Shown: positions 54,050-64,000 of the stretch, piece by piece
Position numbering within the stretch: the first letter of the stretch is position 1
How the letters are laid out: each line of letters opens with the position of its first letter
From: Apis mellifera
Taxonomy: Eukaryota; Arthropoda; Insecta; Hymenoptera; Apidae
Direction: 5' to 3'
DNA length: 64,000 bases
Assembly: GCF_003254395.2 (NCBI RefSeq)
Contig: NC_037649.1
Location: 1,401,001-1,465,000, forward strand
Notes under the pieces: generated by a model
Told to the model about the DNA's origin: nothing
What the model saw: only the letters and a program-made list of their open reading frames with translations
Databases searched by the model: none
Made by a program: the position numbers and the translations under genes

Positions 54050-54330
54050 AAAAAGTAAACCAACGTGGGCAATGTTGTTGCATAAACATTCAGAGCTGTA
54101 GGAGAGTAACGATGCAAATCGTTGTAATAATCACGATGCACGTCAGGGCGTAAAGCGGGACATGGGTAACGAGGAGGACCTTGGCCCCCTACTCGTGTAA
54201 CGATAAGTATTCGCGTAACGATAGGTACTCGCGTATTAGTCATGCGCATAAAATTTAACAAATCGCTCATTTTAGTCCGATCATTTGTGGAGATTCCGTT
54301 TGAGAAAATGTTACGTGTGTTTCGTAACGT
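54050..54330. other. Small G+C-richer island with an 18-bp tandem repeat
   Basis: Units of the type ctcgtgtaacgataagta repeat with changes at about 54192-54235. The 101-codon minus-strand frame across this island is not supported by any family likeness. Confidence 0.5.
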
Positions 54331-54607
54331 GTTTGAAAAGAATCACGTGCAAAAGACTTTTTTTTTTTTTTTTCTTATTCTTCTTGAAAGAAATAATTGG
54401 TGAGACACGTGAATTTAAAGAATATGAAATAGTACGAATATTTCTTTACTAGACTACAAGTTTTGATTTTGCATTATTAAGAATGGTCTAATCTAACCTT
54501 TTCATAAATTTAATATGAATTTTTGCTTTTGTATTTCGTTAGATTAGATTAAGATATAAAATAATTAATTATTTTCCACAATCTGTTTAAACTTAATTTA
54601 ATAATTC

Positions 54608-54876
54608 AATCTTGGTTCTTCTTTGTCTATAAATTTTTGTTTTGTATTATTTTCTTGAAATAAGATAATTATACGGTTTAATGAATTTTAAGTATATTAA
54701 ATTATAAATCAATTTAAAAGAAACATAAAGGTAAAAACTTTTTCATAGAAAATGAATAAAAAGTTCTTTTTAAATTCTTCTGTTGAAACAAAGCTTTAAA
54801 AAAAGGATAATAATCAAAATTGAACAAAGTCCATGTATAATTATTTAAAATAGATATTTAGATAATTTACAATTAT
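54608..54876. repeat. Direct repeat, copy B
   Basis: Second copy of the sequence at 53507-53734, 1.1 kb away in the same orientation. It has extra internal sequence around 54742-54790 that copy A lacks. Confidence 0.92.
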
Positions 54877-54984
54877 GACTTATACTTTTTTTAATTTTTT
54901 TAGAGATACTATATTTAAATATAACGTTCTTCTCCTCTAGCAGCAGAAGAAATGAATATTCAAATTTTTGTTTTGAATTAGTAC

Positions 54985-55507
54985 GTGAAATTAATGTTGT
55001 ATTTTTATACTTAACTTTATGTTTGAAAGTGAAATTAAACTTTGAAATAAGACTAACTATTTAAAAAAATATTAATTTTACAAATTATCTTACTATATTT
55101 TAATTTTTTCGAAATTATTAGAATATCTTTCAAACTTTTACAAGAAATTGCAGAATTATAATTATAATTTTTCCTGAAATAAAAATTCTAAGACTAATTA
55201 TAAAAAAATATTGATTTTACAAATTACTTTACTATATTTTAATTTTTTTTAAATTATTAGAATATCTTTCAAACTTTTACAAGAAATTGCAGAATTATAA
55301 TTATAAGTATATGAAATTAATGTCGTATTTTTATGCTTAACTTTATGTTTAAAACTGAAATTAAACTTTGAAATAAGACTAACTATATATTTAAAAAAAT
55401 ATTGATTTTACCTTACTATATTTTAATTTTTTCTAAATTATTAGAATATCTTTCAAACTTTTACAACAAATTGTACAGAATTATAATTATAATTTTTCCT
55501 GAAATAA
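54985..55507. repeat. Tandem repeat, three diverged copies
   Basis: The block ttattagaatatctttcaaa recurs at about 55117, 55254 and 55438. Longer segments shared by the first and third copies (tttatgttt-aaa-tgaaatta and gaaataagactaacta) are missing from the middle copy. Confidence 0.9.
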
Positions 55508-55859
55508 GAAATCTATTCTCTTTATTTTTCTACCATGTCAAATACCTTTCTGCCAAAATTAAAATTTTCACATATATATAAAATTTACCATTAATTAAAT
55601 TAAATTAAATTTGAACATCTTTTAAAGATTCTCAAAACAAAATTCTCCAAGTAAAATTCCAAATCTGTGAATACAAAAATCAATGATCCAATTGAATCTG
55701 AAGATATTTTGAGAAAAAGGAAAAGCTCCCAATTTCAATTAAAACAATATAAAAATTCGACTATTATATATATATACACCAACACAAGTAATAATAACAT
55801 TATGAAAGAAAATTTCATTATTAATATTCGTTATTAATACAAACCACCCCACAATCAAA
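55508..55859. other. A+T-rich tau intron
   Basis: Nothing recognised beyond simple TA sequence near 55765. Confidence 0.55.
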
Positions 55860-56340
55860 TTCGTTGGTGAATCGAGGCATAAGGGGGGGCCGCAGTATCA
55901 ATGCCTGCATGCAGTCATTCGAAACGATGGTTGCGACAACGTGAGGACCCTCTTCGCGCTCGAAATTCTCCGGAAGTGAGGAACAAATTGCGGATGGCCA
56001 AAGTGTCGCCTCGTTCGTGGGCCAAGCGAGGGAGAGAAGGGGGGGATCAACCTCGATTAAGGTTTCGAGTTGATGATCGAAGGTGAAGTCAATTCTGGCA
56101 ATTGTAACATCGTTATTTCATCGACGGTTGCCAATTTCCTAATTGGCAACACACGATACGGCTCTTTCCTCGCCACGTTTCTTCAAATCGGTGGAAAATG
56201 GCGTGGTAAATCGTTACGATGGTAACGATTCAATTAAATAGATAGTTTGTATCGGTCACGAATATCGGTGTTAACTATATGACGGAATGACATTCGCGTG
56301 ATGCACGTTCATTTTGCAAAGAAACGTCGAAACGGCAAAC
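55860..56340. promoter_or_regulatory. G+C-richer intronic island
   Basis: A compositional island with many CpGs. A 61-codon plus-strand frame (55901-56086, ATG start) is Arg-rich and resembles no family. Candidate enhancer or promoter only. Confidence 0.3.
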
Positions 56341-57349
56341 TTTTAATTCGTGATCTGAAATTGGTATTGAAATCAAAGTGTGTGTGTGCGAGATGGATAA
56401 TTGTTGCGTAAACTTTGTTGTCCAAGTTGAAGGATAACATTTTGTGCCTTTCAATGGATATTTATAATGTTGTAAAATAAAAGGATGTCTATGTTTTATC
56501 AGTTATTATGTTAAATATAAATAGAATGTATAAATAGAAATTATGGTTGGAATATTTTTATAACACAGAATATTTATTAAATGGATTGTATTTGAGCAAC
56601 GTTATTTATAATTTTAAAGAAATTATTGTATTGTAAAATTTTCAGTAATAGACGTTGTTAAATAAAAATCACAATTTATGTTTCCATTTTATAAATATTT
56701 CATAGAATAATCGGATTAAATTTGTCTTAATAAATTTTTTGGACTTCTAAGTTCTATTATTGTTAAGAAATGTTATACAGATATTTCATAGTTTTATTTT
56801 TGATATATGATAGTTTTATTTGAAGGAAACATTTTTCTTGAAAATTTTTTAATTTCTCTTTTCATTGAGATTTAAAAAAAAATTGATTGTTAACAATCTT
56901 CTTAGACGAGTTAGAAAAAACGAAAGAAAAATGTTAATCGAAACATTAAACAAGATAATGTTTATCTTAATCTAACTCCTTACTTACTTATGAATTTCTG
57001 ATAACAATTTTTATTTTACTTTTTCGAATTTTTCATCAGATAGAAACTTTCTTATTTTTCATATCACAATACAATCTTTATCTTGTAATCTTTGGTTAAT
57101 TACCGTTTCTTATTTATTTTTCAATAAACATACTTTTAAAAATGATTATAAGCAACGATTTATACAAATAAATAGTTAAATAATTTAATTAATCCATATT
57201 TTCTTTATAATTCTTTTTAACAGAATCATCGATTGTCCATTAACAAAGAATGTAATTTTCATGCAACATCTATTCTTCGAGACTTTTACACGCGTTTTTG
57301 AATGGATATGATGAAAAATATCACCTCTTTGTTATACGTTTCCTCTTAG
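56341..57349. other. A+T-rich tau intron
   Basis: Nothing recognised. Confidence 0.55.
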
Positions 57350-57620
57350 AGTATAACGATTTCGCACAGTAAACAACAAGCAACAATGGTGGTATACCAA
57401 GATTATCTTGATCCACGTAAATAGAGTACAAGATGTAGGATTAATTATGCATGGGCGCCTGACAACATGCTGCATTAAGTTAATCAGCATCTAAAAGACT
57501 TCCCAGTCTTACGATTCAATATTATATGCCGGGTTTTCTCATCGCTTTAAGTCTAATGCCCCCAGACACCGAGGCCATTGTACAGTCTTCAACGTGAACA
57601 TGTGCATGTCGAGTGTGTTT
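57350..57620. promoter_or_regulatory. Candidate regulatory element with homeodomain-like palindrome
   Basis: Less A+T-rich block about 1.4 kb inside the first intron. It contains an imperfect palindrome at 57467-57490 (TGCTGcATTAA / TTAATCAGCA) that pairs two ATTA cores between TGCTG/CAGCA ends, and a TAATTATGCAT site at about 57450. Such composite sites bind homeodomain, POU or Maf-type factors; binding here is an inference. Confidence 0.35.
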
Positions 57621-58919
57621 TAATTCCGCAATTATTATTAAAGATGTGAACAAGTTGATAGAAACAACGTTTTAATTTAGTTGATGAAAAATAACGGTTG
57701 TTCCATTTTTTTTTCAATAAAAAATGTATGAAAAAAAAAAGAAACGATATTCTTCAACCAATATTATTACTTGAAAAGTTGAGATTGTTTCTAATTTTAG
57801 GATTTATGAAAGAAAACGAGATGAGATATAATTTTAGTTTATTATTTTATGATATCAATTATGTGATTATGTAATTCAAATAAAAAATCGTTATATTGTA
57901 ATTATTAATTTTAAATATTTGTTTATATATTATATATAATATATATTTATTTTATCAGAATAATTAGATTATTTCATATAAAAAGCATTATTTAAAGTTT
58001 TTTATATATAATATTCTCTTTTATTTTTGCAAGTAATATGATATTTCATTTTTGTTTAATAAATATAATTTTAAAAGTTACTATAAGTATTATAATATTT
58101 TTATATAAGCTTTCTATATAAAATAATCTAATTTTTTTGATAAAATAATATAATACATATTTATGTATAATATATAAATAAAATTAATAATTACAATCTA
58201 ATAATTTTGTAGTTGAATGTAATAGTATAAAATTTACATAAACTTAAAAAGCATATCTAAAATTGTTTTTTCTTAATGAACATGCTCTTTCAAAATTTTT
58301 AAATGTATATAATATTTAAAATACGATATAAGTAAAAAAATAAATATATAGTCACATATACATTATATATAACAATGCATTTTGTTTTAATATTGACTTT
58401 ATCGACAAGTATTTACTATCTTTTAGACAAGCAATATATTATATTATCTAATTCTGAATCTTTATTTTCATTAAAAAAAAAAAAACATCTTAGTATATTA
58501 ACAATTAATCGAGAAATTCTCAAACAATTCGAATAAATTATCAATCCATATTTATGACAAACTGTCATATCAACATGCAGTTCCTCTTTACCATTCAAAC
58601 CTCTCAAAACAATTCATATATCCTCCTTTAACAAGAAAATAAACACACTTTTCAACATAAATAAATAAACGATTTCTCCACGTGTAGAAATAATTTTCTT
58701 AAATTTCCTCGTTACATAACCTATTCGGTAAAAAAGATACAAGAAAAATAGATCGAAACGGCTTAAACAGATTACGGAAATAATTTTCCGACATATTCCA
58801 CCAAGATGGCGAAACTCGTGTTCCACCAATGAGCTTCGCCGTGCTCCTGTGTCGGAGCTTGTGCTCTCGAAAATAGAATTACGTAGAGAATCGCGCGCAA
58901 TAATGAATATAACACCAAC
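57621..58919. other. Start of the first tau intron
   Basis: A+T-rich, with a G+C-richer end at 58790-58919 next to the exon donor (AACAG|gttggt). Nothing else recognised. Confidence 0.6.
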
Positions 58920-59001
58920 CTGTTCGCTGCATGACGTCGTCATCCTGCTGCAATTTGCTGCCGGTGTCGTCCTTGTTCGAATTCACTTGTACATCCGTCA
59001 T
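58920..59001 (-). CDS. tau: Probable first coding exon of the tau-family gene
   Basis: ATG at 59001 in good context (gggaagATGA) starts MTDVQVNSNKDDTGSKLQQD, followed by DDVMQRT, up to a donor ACAG|gttggt at 58920/58919. It leaves one G that makes a Gly codon with the acceptor at 11717, and the whole frame then runs on into the large exon. The acidic, Gln/Asp-rich N-terminus is compatible with the acidic start of tau-family proteins. The assignment rests on strand, phase and the lack of another exon in between. The join spans about 47 kb and was not verified by transcript data, so it might instead belong to another gene. Confidence 0.6.
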
Positions 59002-59350
59002 CTTCCCGGTTGACGGACTCTCGCGATTCGTTCTTGTTAGGGCGAGGATGTCTTGTTTATCGCGGTGGTCGATTTCCACGCACTGCTCGTCACGCCGTTA
59101 TACGCGCGTCGCGGCGGGAATCGGTCGAAATACGTAACGAGAGATGGTGCGCGATTCACTGCCAATTCACAAAGTGGAAGACGAAACGCGCGACACTTGC
59201 GACGCGTTTGAACTGACTGGCTCGACCGCCAGCTTTCCGGGATCACCCGAAGGCCCCACGCCTCGCCGCCGGAAATTGCCGAGCGTTTACGAACCTCTTC
59301 ACGATTCTCAGGTGCTTCGTGTCGTGTCGCGAACAACGGCTAGACGTTGA
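59002..59350 (-). promoter_or_regulatory. 5' UTR and promoter region of the tau-family gene
   Basis: One of the most CpG-rich stretches of the window. On the minus strand an arthropod-type initiator TCAGT lies at 59216-59212, about 210 bp before the ATG. The frame upstream of the ATG is open but has no other ATG, only a GTG, so 59001 is the likely start. No TATA box was seen, as expected for a CpG-rich neuronal-type promoter. Confidence 0.45.
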
Positions 59351-61168
59351 TTGCGGTTTATGCATCGCGCATTCACCCTTCTGTTGAATAGAGCGATACC
59401 AGAATTGGGTAAATTTTGAAATGAAACGAAATATTTTTATAAGTAAATACCGTTTTTCCTTTAAATTTCATTCAATGTTTAAATTACGGATAAATATTTA
59501 TTTACGATTGAATTCGACGTAAGCGAGATATTTATTTTTTCGTTTAATTTAAAACGTGAGCATCGAAGCACTTTTTTCTCTCTCTTAAACATAGAAAATA
59601 AATTGAGTTTTTGCATGCACTACAATAATTAAAAATATATTGAAATTAAAAATTACTTATTTAAAGTGCTTATTAAATTACACCATGAAATGTTATTTTC
59701 TTTATATTTTTCTATACTTATTTTAAAATAGTGTTTATACTAAAATATAGTGTTAATTGTTTTTGAATGATTCTAGCCACTGAAACAAACATAACAATAT
59801 TAATAGTATACAAAAATATCAACTGAGATTTACTCGTCAAATTATTTTATACTTCATGAAACTAAAAAAAGAAATAGAATGAAAAAACTTAATAAAACTT
59901 AATAAATATTTTCGCGCTTTTGTTTTTGTGTCTAGAATAAACTTTCTAAAAATCGTTCATGAATTTTAACATTATATATATAATTGAAATATTATATCTT
60001 TACATAGATATTTATTGGAAAAATTTATTTGTAAAAATTCTGAATCACTGGAGAAATTGATTTCTATTTATCTATTTCAGAAATTTATATTTCTGATTTT
60101 ATATTTTCAATCTAATAATTTCATTTTTCTGATTTTATAGAATAATAAATATTTCTTATCCGTTCTGACAATTTCATTAATTTTTATTCAATTTTTAAGA
60201 TGTTTATTAAATACGAATAAATATTTGAAATTTATATACTTTAAATTTGAATCATATATGTATATTACATAATAAATAAATAAAATTATGTTAAACTTAT
60301 ACTTTTTTAAAAAATAATAATTAATATGAGTATGCATTTTACTTGTTGAGTAAAAAAATGTACAACTTAATAAAATTTCTTATTAAAATCTTAATATATC
60401 TATCTTTCATAATATTCATAACTTCAAAAAATTACAATTTCATTCATATTCTGTTATGATTTGAAAAGACTCAGAAATGAATTATTAATGAAATTTAAAA
60501 ATAACTTTGACTCAAGAAAAAGAAATTTGTATTCAACGACTGATTTTTCCAAATCACCTTTTCATTCAAATGAAATAAAATCTCTAGGTTATATTTGATT
60601 CTTATACAACCTTATCCTTTAATGATCTCCAATTATGCAAGATTCTCTCTTTTTCTGAAGATTTGTTTTCAATTGTATGCAATGTCCTAATTTTCTTTCA
60701 TCTGACAGATGACTTTGACAAATATTTTGTGTTATGAAATATTCATATTTCACATTCAACTTTTTATCAAAATCATATTTCTTCCTCCATTTATAATATT
60801 TATATGTATGTAAATTTCTAATCCTATTATAAACATTTTTAAGTAATTTCTACAAACTGTACTTATTGAAATAAAGATAATAAATACCCAATTGGAAATA
60901 TTTCAACAAAACAACTGATAAATTATTATAAATACTTTAAAATAATTAATAAAAAATTAAGAAAGATAGTGAAAAATAAATGAAGTGGAAGTACACGAAA
61001 TTTTATATTTCCTAAAATATTCGAGGAATAGAGTGAATGAAATTACACCAATGCTAGCTGACATAAGATTCACCTACTTCTAATCAATCTGATAATCTAA
61101 AGATTATCATATTATTCGTGTGAAGAGTGAGAGACGCTCAGGATTTGTACAAAACGTGTTTCTATGAT
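59351..61168. other. Intergenic A+T-rich sequence
   Basis: Between the tau promoter and the polyadenylation signal of the upstream gene. No exon or repeat recognised. Confidence 0.55.
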
Positions 61169-61174
61169 TTTATT
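61169..61174 (-). terminator. Polyadenylation signal of the upstream gene
   Basis: AATAAA on the minus strand, about 65 bp after the predicted stop codon at 61238. It is supportive but a common hexamer in such A+T-rich DNA. Confidence 0.4.
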
Positions 61175-61237
61175 TACATTATTTAATTATAACATCATCC
61201 CAACATTTGAAGCAAGTCATATGTAGACGTAGATGTG

Positions 61238-61275
61238 TTACAGATCGGCAAGTAATAATATTTCAAATTTCCTCT
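61238..61275 (-). CDS. Possible terminal exon of an unrecognised upstream gene
   Basis: The acceptor is caatcttcag before 61275. Joined in phase to the exon at 63560, it gives QRKFEILLLADL and a TAA stop at 61240-61238. An alternative phase reads about 29 residues further to a TGA. It lies on the same strand as tau and upstream of it. The product is not recognised. The evidence is splice sites, phase and a following AATAAA; the exon is very short, so the call is tentative. Confidence 0.35.
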
Positions 61276-62088
61276 CTGAAGATTGTGACAAAGGACACGA
61301 TTTATTAAATCAACCGACAAGAAATAAAATAATATCGATATATAATATTTCTTCTTCGATATTCGGTATTTGCCATACATATATTAAAATATCATTTATC
61401 GTTTTTTATTATAAATACATATATATGTTACAACAATATTATATATACTTTATATATATATATATATATTTATTTATTCATAACCGAATAAAACAATTAA
61501 TTAACCTTGTACGTCTTTTGATTAATGTTTCGCATCATATTCCCTTTCTAATTATATTTATTTTTCTGTTGAAGGAATTAGAATTTTACAAAACATTGCG
61601 ACAAAACGTTTTTTTTTTTTAAATTAATTATTCGATCGTTTTGCGCGAAATACGCTTAAAAGCGCCACGAGATATTTTTAACAGGGGATAAACAGTTATG
61701 ATGAGTATGATGGGTGAACATGTCCCTTCTCGAGGTGGAGACTGCCGATGGGCGAGTACCAACGTTATGATTGAAGTGTTGTTGCTTCACTAGTCCTCTT
61801 CTCTTTCGCATAATCTACGAAGGAACGCTAGAAACGAAAAAAGAACTGTATTAACACGATTGCTGTCCGAGAAGAGCAATATATATTTATATATACAGTC
61901 CACCTTTGTGCCAATCGAACTTGGTGCTATAATACACGAATATAAGCTGAATATAGTACAAGCGATAGTTTAACCCTCGTGTCAATCTTCGATTAACTTT
62001 TTTTAATTAATTAAAATTAAGAATCTGTTAGCTTATTATCCTCTTGAAACATTTTCAAATCGTCATGGGAAGAGAAAGATATTTGTGA

Positions 62089-62233
62089 ATAGAAATGAGA
62101 TAAGGAATGATTCTATTTTGAATTTTGTCAATTATTAGAAAATTATTAAATTTAGATTTAGATATTAAATATAGAAATGAGATAAGATTCTATTTTGAAT
62201 TTTGTCAATTATTAGAAAATTATTAAATTTAGA
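62089..62233. repeat. Direct duplication of about 65 bp
   Basis: Copies at 62089-62156 and 62171-62233 share ttctattttgaattttgtca and aattattagaaaattattaa. They differ by a 5-base indel near the start. Confidence 0.95.
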
Positions 62234-63424
62234 AAATTTAATAATATCTATTATTTTTGGCTATTGACACAAGGGTTGTTGTGCAAAATCATATTAAACT
62301 ATATACATTTGTATTAAATTTAAAATACTCTGTGGTTCCATTTTTCCAGAAAATATTAAGCTTGATATAAGTTCTGTAGTAGATTCGGATATACTGCGAA
62401 AATAGTATACATTTGAGGATTTCATCGTTCATTAATATTAATGAAAAGCAATAATCTAATTCAAATTGGAAATAAATACTTTTATTTTTAGAAATAATGT
62501 AGATAATTAATATATATATTGTAATAATGTTGTTATAAAGAAACACATGATTTAAATTGTTTTTTTTTAAGTTTATGAAATCCGTGACATGAATATGTAA
62601 CAAATTATTTAAATATTAAATGTAATTCTGTAACAATGTGTATAATAAATTTCGAATTATATTTATTTTATTATTATATACCAAATTATGAAATCTATTT
62701 ATTGCAATTATTAGTTTCTATAATTTTAAATTGTAATCAATTTCAAAATTTCAGATATTATGTATTTAAGTAATTTATATATAATAATACAACAAAAGTT
62801 TTTGAATATTGAGAGAAAAAAAATTAAACTATCGATTTTATATGAAATTTTGGATTCCTAGTTAATTTTTTGTAACATCTAAACTTTTAATAACAATAAT
62901 CGATTGACTTTTTAAAAAATTAAATTCTCATATTTTATTTAAACTATAATGTGAATGGACAAATTTTTACCAATTATAATGACTTCGAACTATCATCGAT
63001 TAAATAAAAAGAGAATTTCAAAATTCAAAAATTGCAAAAAATTTCGAAGAATTTTAAGATTTCAATGCTTCTAAAAGAATCGATTAAGAAAAGATTAATT
63101 TACCAAGACGATTAAAAAAAAAAAAAAGAAAAAAAAAGAAATGACACGACAGCAATTTTTATTCTCATAATCGACGAACAACTTGAGAAAAACGATTAAA
63201 GTCGACGATCGTTTTCTGAAACGTTTTCGTCAACGACACTCTCGGAGTCACGGATCTCGCGCATGAATATGCCTTAAGCTTTTGTATACGTGTTGCTGTA
63301 CGAGAAGCAGGTTATCGATTTCAGCATCCCTGCCACGTAGATTCGTTGCGTCCTATAAACTGTGACATGTGAGTGGTGAAAACATAAAAGAATATTTGTG
63401 TTAATATTTGTGTATAAACATGTA

Positions 63425-63530
63425 TAAAGGCAAAAATAGCGTCAAAGAAGAGAAGAAAGAACGAAAGAATAAGGAGAGAAGAGACAGAGAAAGAAAGAGA
63501 GAGAGAGAAAAAGAGAGAAGCATATATATA
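63425..63530 (+). repeat. GA-rich homopurine tract
   Basis: About 90 bases made almost only of A and G, ending in gagagagagaaaaagagaga. Such tracts can form triplex DNA or bind GAGA-type factors. It is intronic if the neighbouring exon is real. Confidence 0.85.
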
Positions 63531-63559
63531 GGAAGTGTACACTACAGGATACTACTTAC

Positions 63560-63627
63560 GAAGGACGATCTTTGCGACACTGACATCCTGTTTGCTTACA
63601 ATAGCACCATCATCTTCTTCAAGAACG
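63560..63627 (-). CDS. Internal coding exon of an unrecognised upstream gene
   Basis: A 68-nt exon between a good acceptor (gtgtttctacag) and a consensus donor (CTTC|gtaagt). Only one frame is open; after one split base it reads VLEEDDGAIVSKQDVSVAKI followed by VL, leaving one base. It is G+C-richer than the flanks. The acidic peptide resembles ordinary coding sequence, but no family is recognised. Splicing to the acceptor at 61275 keeps the frame for 12 more codons. The upstream exons are off the right edge or could not be identified. Confidence 0.6.
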
Positions 63628-64000
63628 CTGTAGAAACACAAAACACGTGGAAATGTTAAATGATAGGGGAGAGGGGTGAATTGGGGTCCTGAATCGAGTC
63701 CTCTGACTTCCTGGGCATTTTGGGCGGCTGTGTAAAAGTATACTCTACGGGACTAAGCTGCTGAACACCGTACAAAGGGGGCGGGGCGGGGGAAGAGAGG
63801 GGGGGGACAATCGTTTGTTTACACTTTCTACTGTAACATCAAGGTCTACTGGTTGAACGAATTGCTGACAAAATGCATGAACAGTATGTCTGAAAAGTAA
63901 AGGGATTTTCTTTTTACGAAGCGCCATCTATGAAATTTTCTAGGTTATGTTTATATTTCGTATTTTTCGTAAATGGAAAATTGTTATAATGATCGAAATG
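63628..64000. other. Right edge: G-rich stretch and a doubtful small open frame
   Basis: Contains a purine-rich G-tract at 63775-63808 and a minus-strand ATG frame of 60 codons (63927-63745). The frame ends in Pro/Ser-rich translation of that tract, so at most its first about 35 residues (MALRKKKIPLLFRHTVHAFC and a little more) could be coding. It may be an upstream exon of the gene above or part of a dispersed repeat. Confidence 0.3.

Larger units (their letters stand above)
61276..63559. other. Probable intron of the upstream gene
   Basis: Contains a TA microsatellite (about 61451-61470), a G+C-richer island at 61640-62000, a direct duplication at 62089-62233, a second richer patch at 63180-63370 and a purine-rich tract at 63425-63530. 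No further exon recognised. Confidence 0.45.

Noticed and set aside
53965..54270. 101-codon minus-strand open frame
   Set aside because: It crosses an 18-bp tandem repeat and has no recognisable protein features.
59037..59350. Open frames of 68-99 codons on both strands in the tau promoter island
   Set aside because: Overlapping frames on both strands in a CpG-rich 5' region; only the frame starting at ATG 59001 has a usable donor and downstream continuity.
63745..63927. Small minus-strand frame as a gene
   Set aside because: Its second half is translation of a G-rich simple tract; only the first part could be an exon and no donor in the needed phase was clear.
1..64000. CRISPR arrays, tRNA genes, rRNA and known insect microRNAs
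   Set aside because: Repeats here lack the short-repeat/unique-spacer layout. No B-box-like GGTTCGAATCC with a cloverleaf was seen, and none of the common insect microRNA sequences I know was noticed by eye. A tRNAscan or Rfam search would be needed to exclude them fully.

Overview
The window is strongly A+T-rich animal nuclear DNA with short G+C-richer islands, introns with consensus GT/AG ends and many tandem repeats. It contains a nuclear copy of mitochondrial COX1 in the A+T-rich, invertebrate-code form (TGA read as Trp, AGA as Ser). Together with the base composition this suggests a hymenopteran, most likely a bee (Apis or close relative). The species call is an inference; no database search was run.

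Main gene: almost the whole window is one long minus-strand gene for a tau/MAP2/MAP4-family microtubule-associated protein. Reading leftwards, a probable first coding exon lies at 59001-58920, then about 47 kb of intron, a second exon at 11717-11602 (with its own possible start ATG at 11679), a 2.5 kb proline-rich and highly charged exon at 8105-5564, and small exons at 3967-3921, 3838-3664, 2429-2221 and 1629-1444. The last two encode four tubulin-binding repeats of the PGGG type. All junctions are phase-consistent; the visible coding parts sum to 3357 nt, or 1119 codons. The extreme C-terminus was not found and is probably beyond the left edge. A non-coding alternative first exon may lie at about 27430-27156.

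Intronic content: the large introns hold a higher-order satellite at 9.47-11.49 kb, a palindrome-bearing array at 50.27-51.42 kb, tandem arrays at 8.3, 12.6, 22.8, 26.6 and 55 kb, and a Tc1/mariner-type element at 44495-46732 with terminal inverted repeats and TA target duplication. There is also a COX1 NUMT at 53159-53487, followed by a sequence duplicated again 1.1 kb away. G+C-richer islands at about 22.3, 27.2, 37.5, 40.4, 46.8, 49.5, 56.0 and 57.5 kb are candidate regulatory elements or alternative promoters.

Right end: beyond the likely tau promoter (59.0-59.35 kb) there appears to be the 3' end of another minus-strand gene: an internal exon at 63627-63560 and a phase-compatible terminal exon at 61275-61238 with a polyadenylation signal at 61174-61169. 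I do not recognise that gene.
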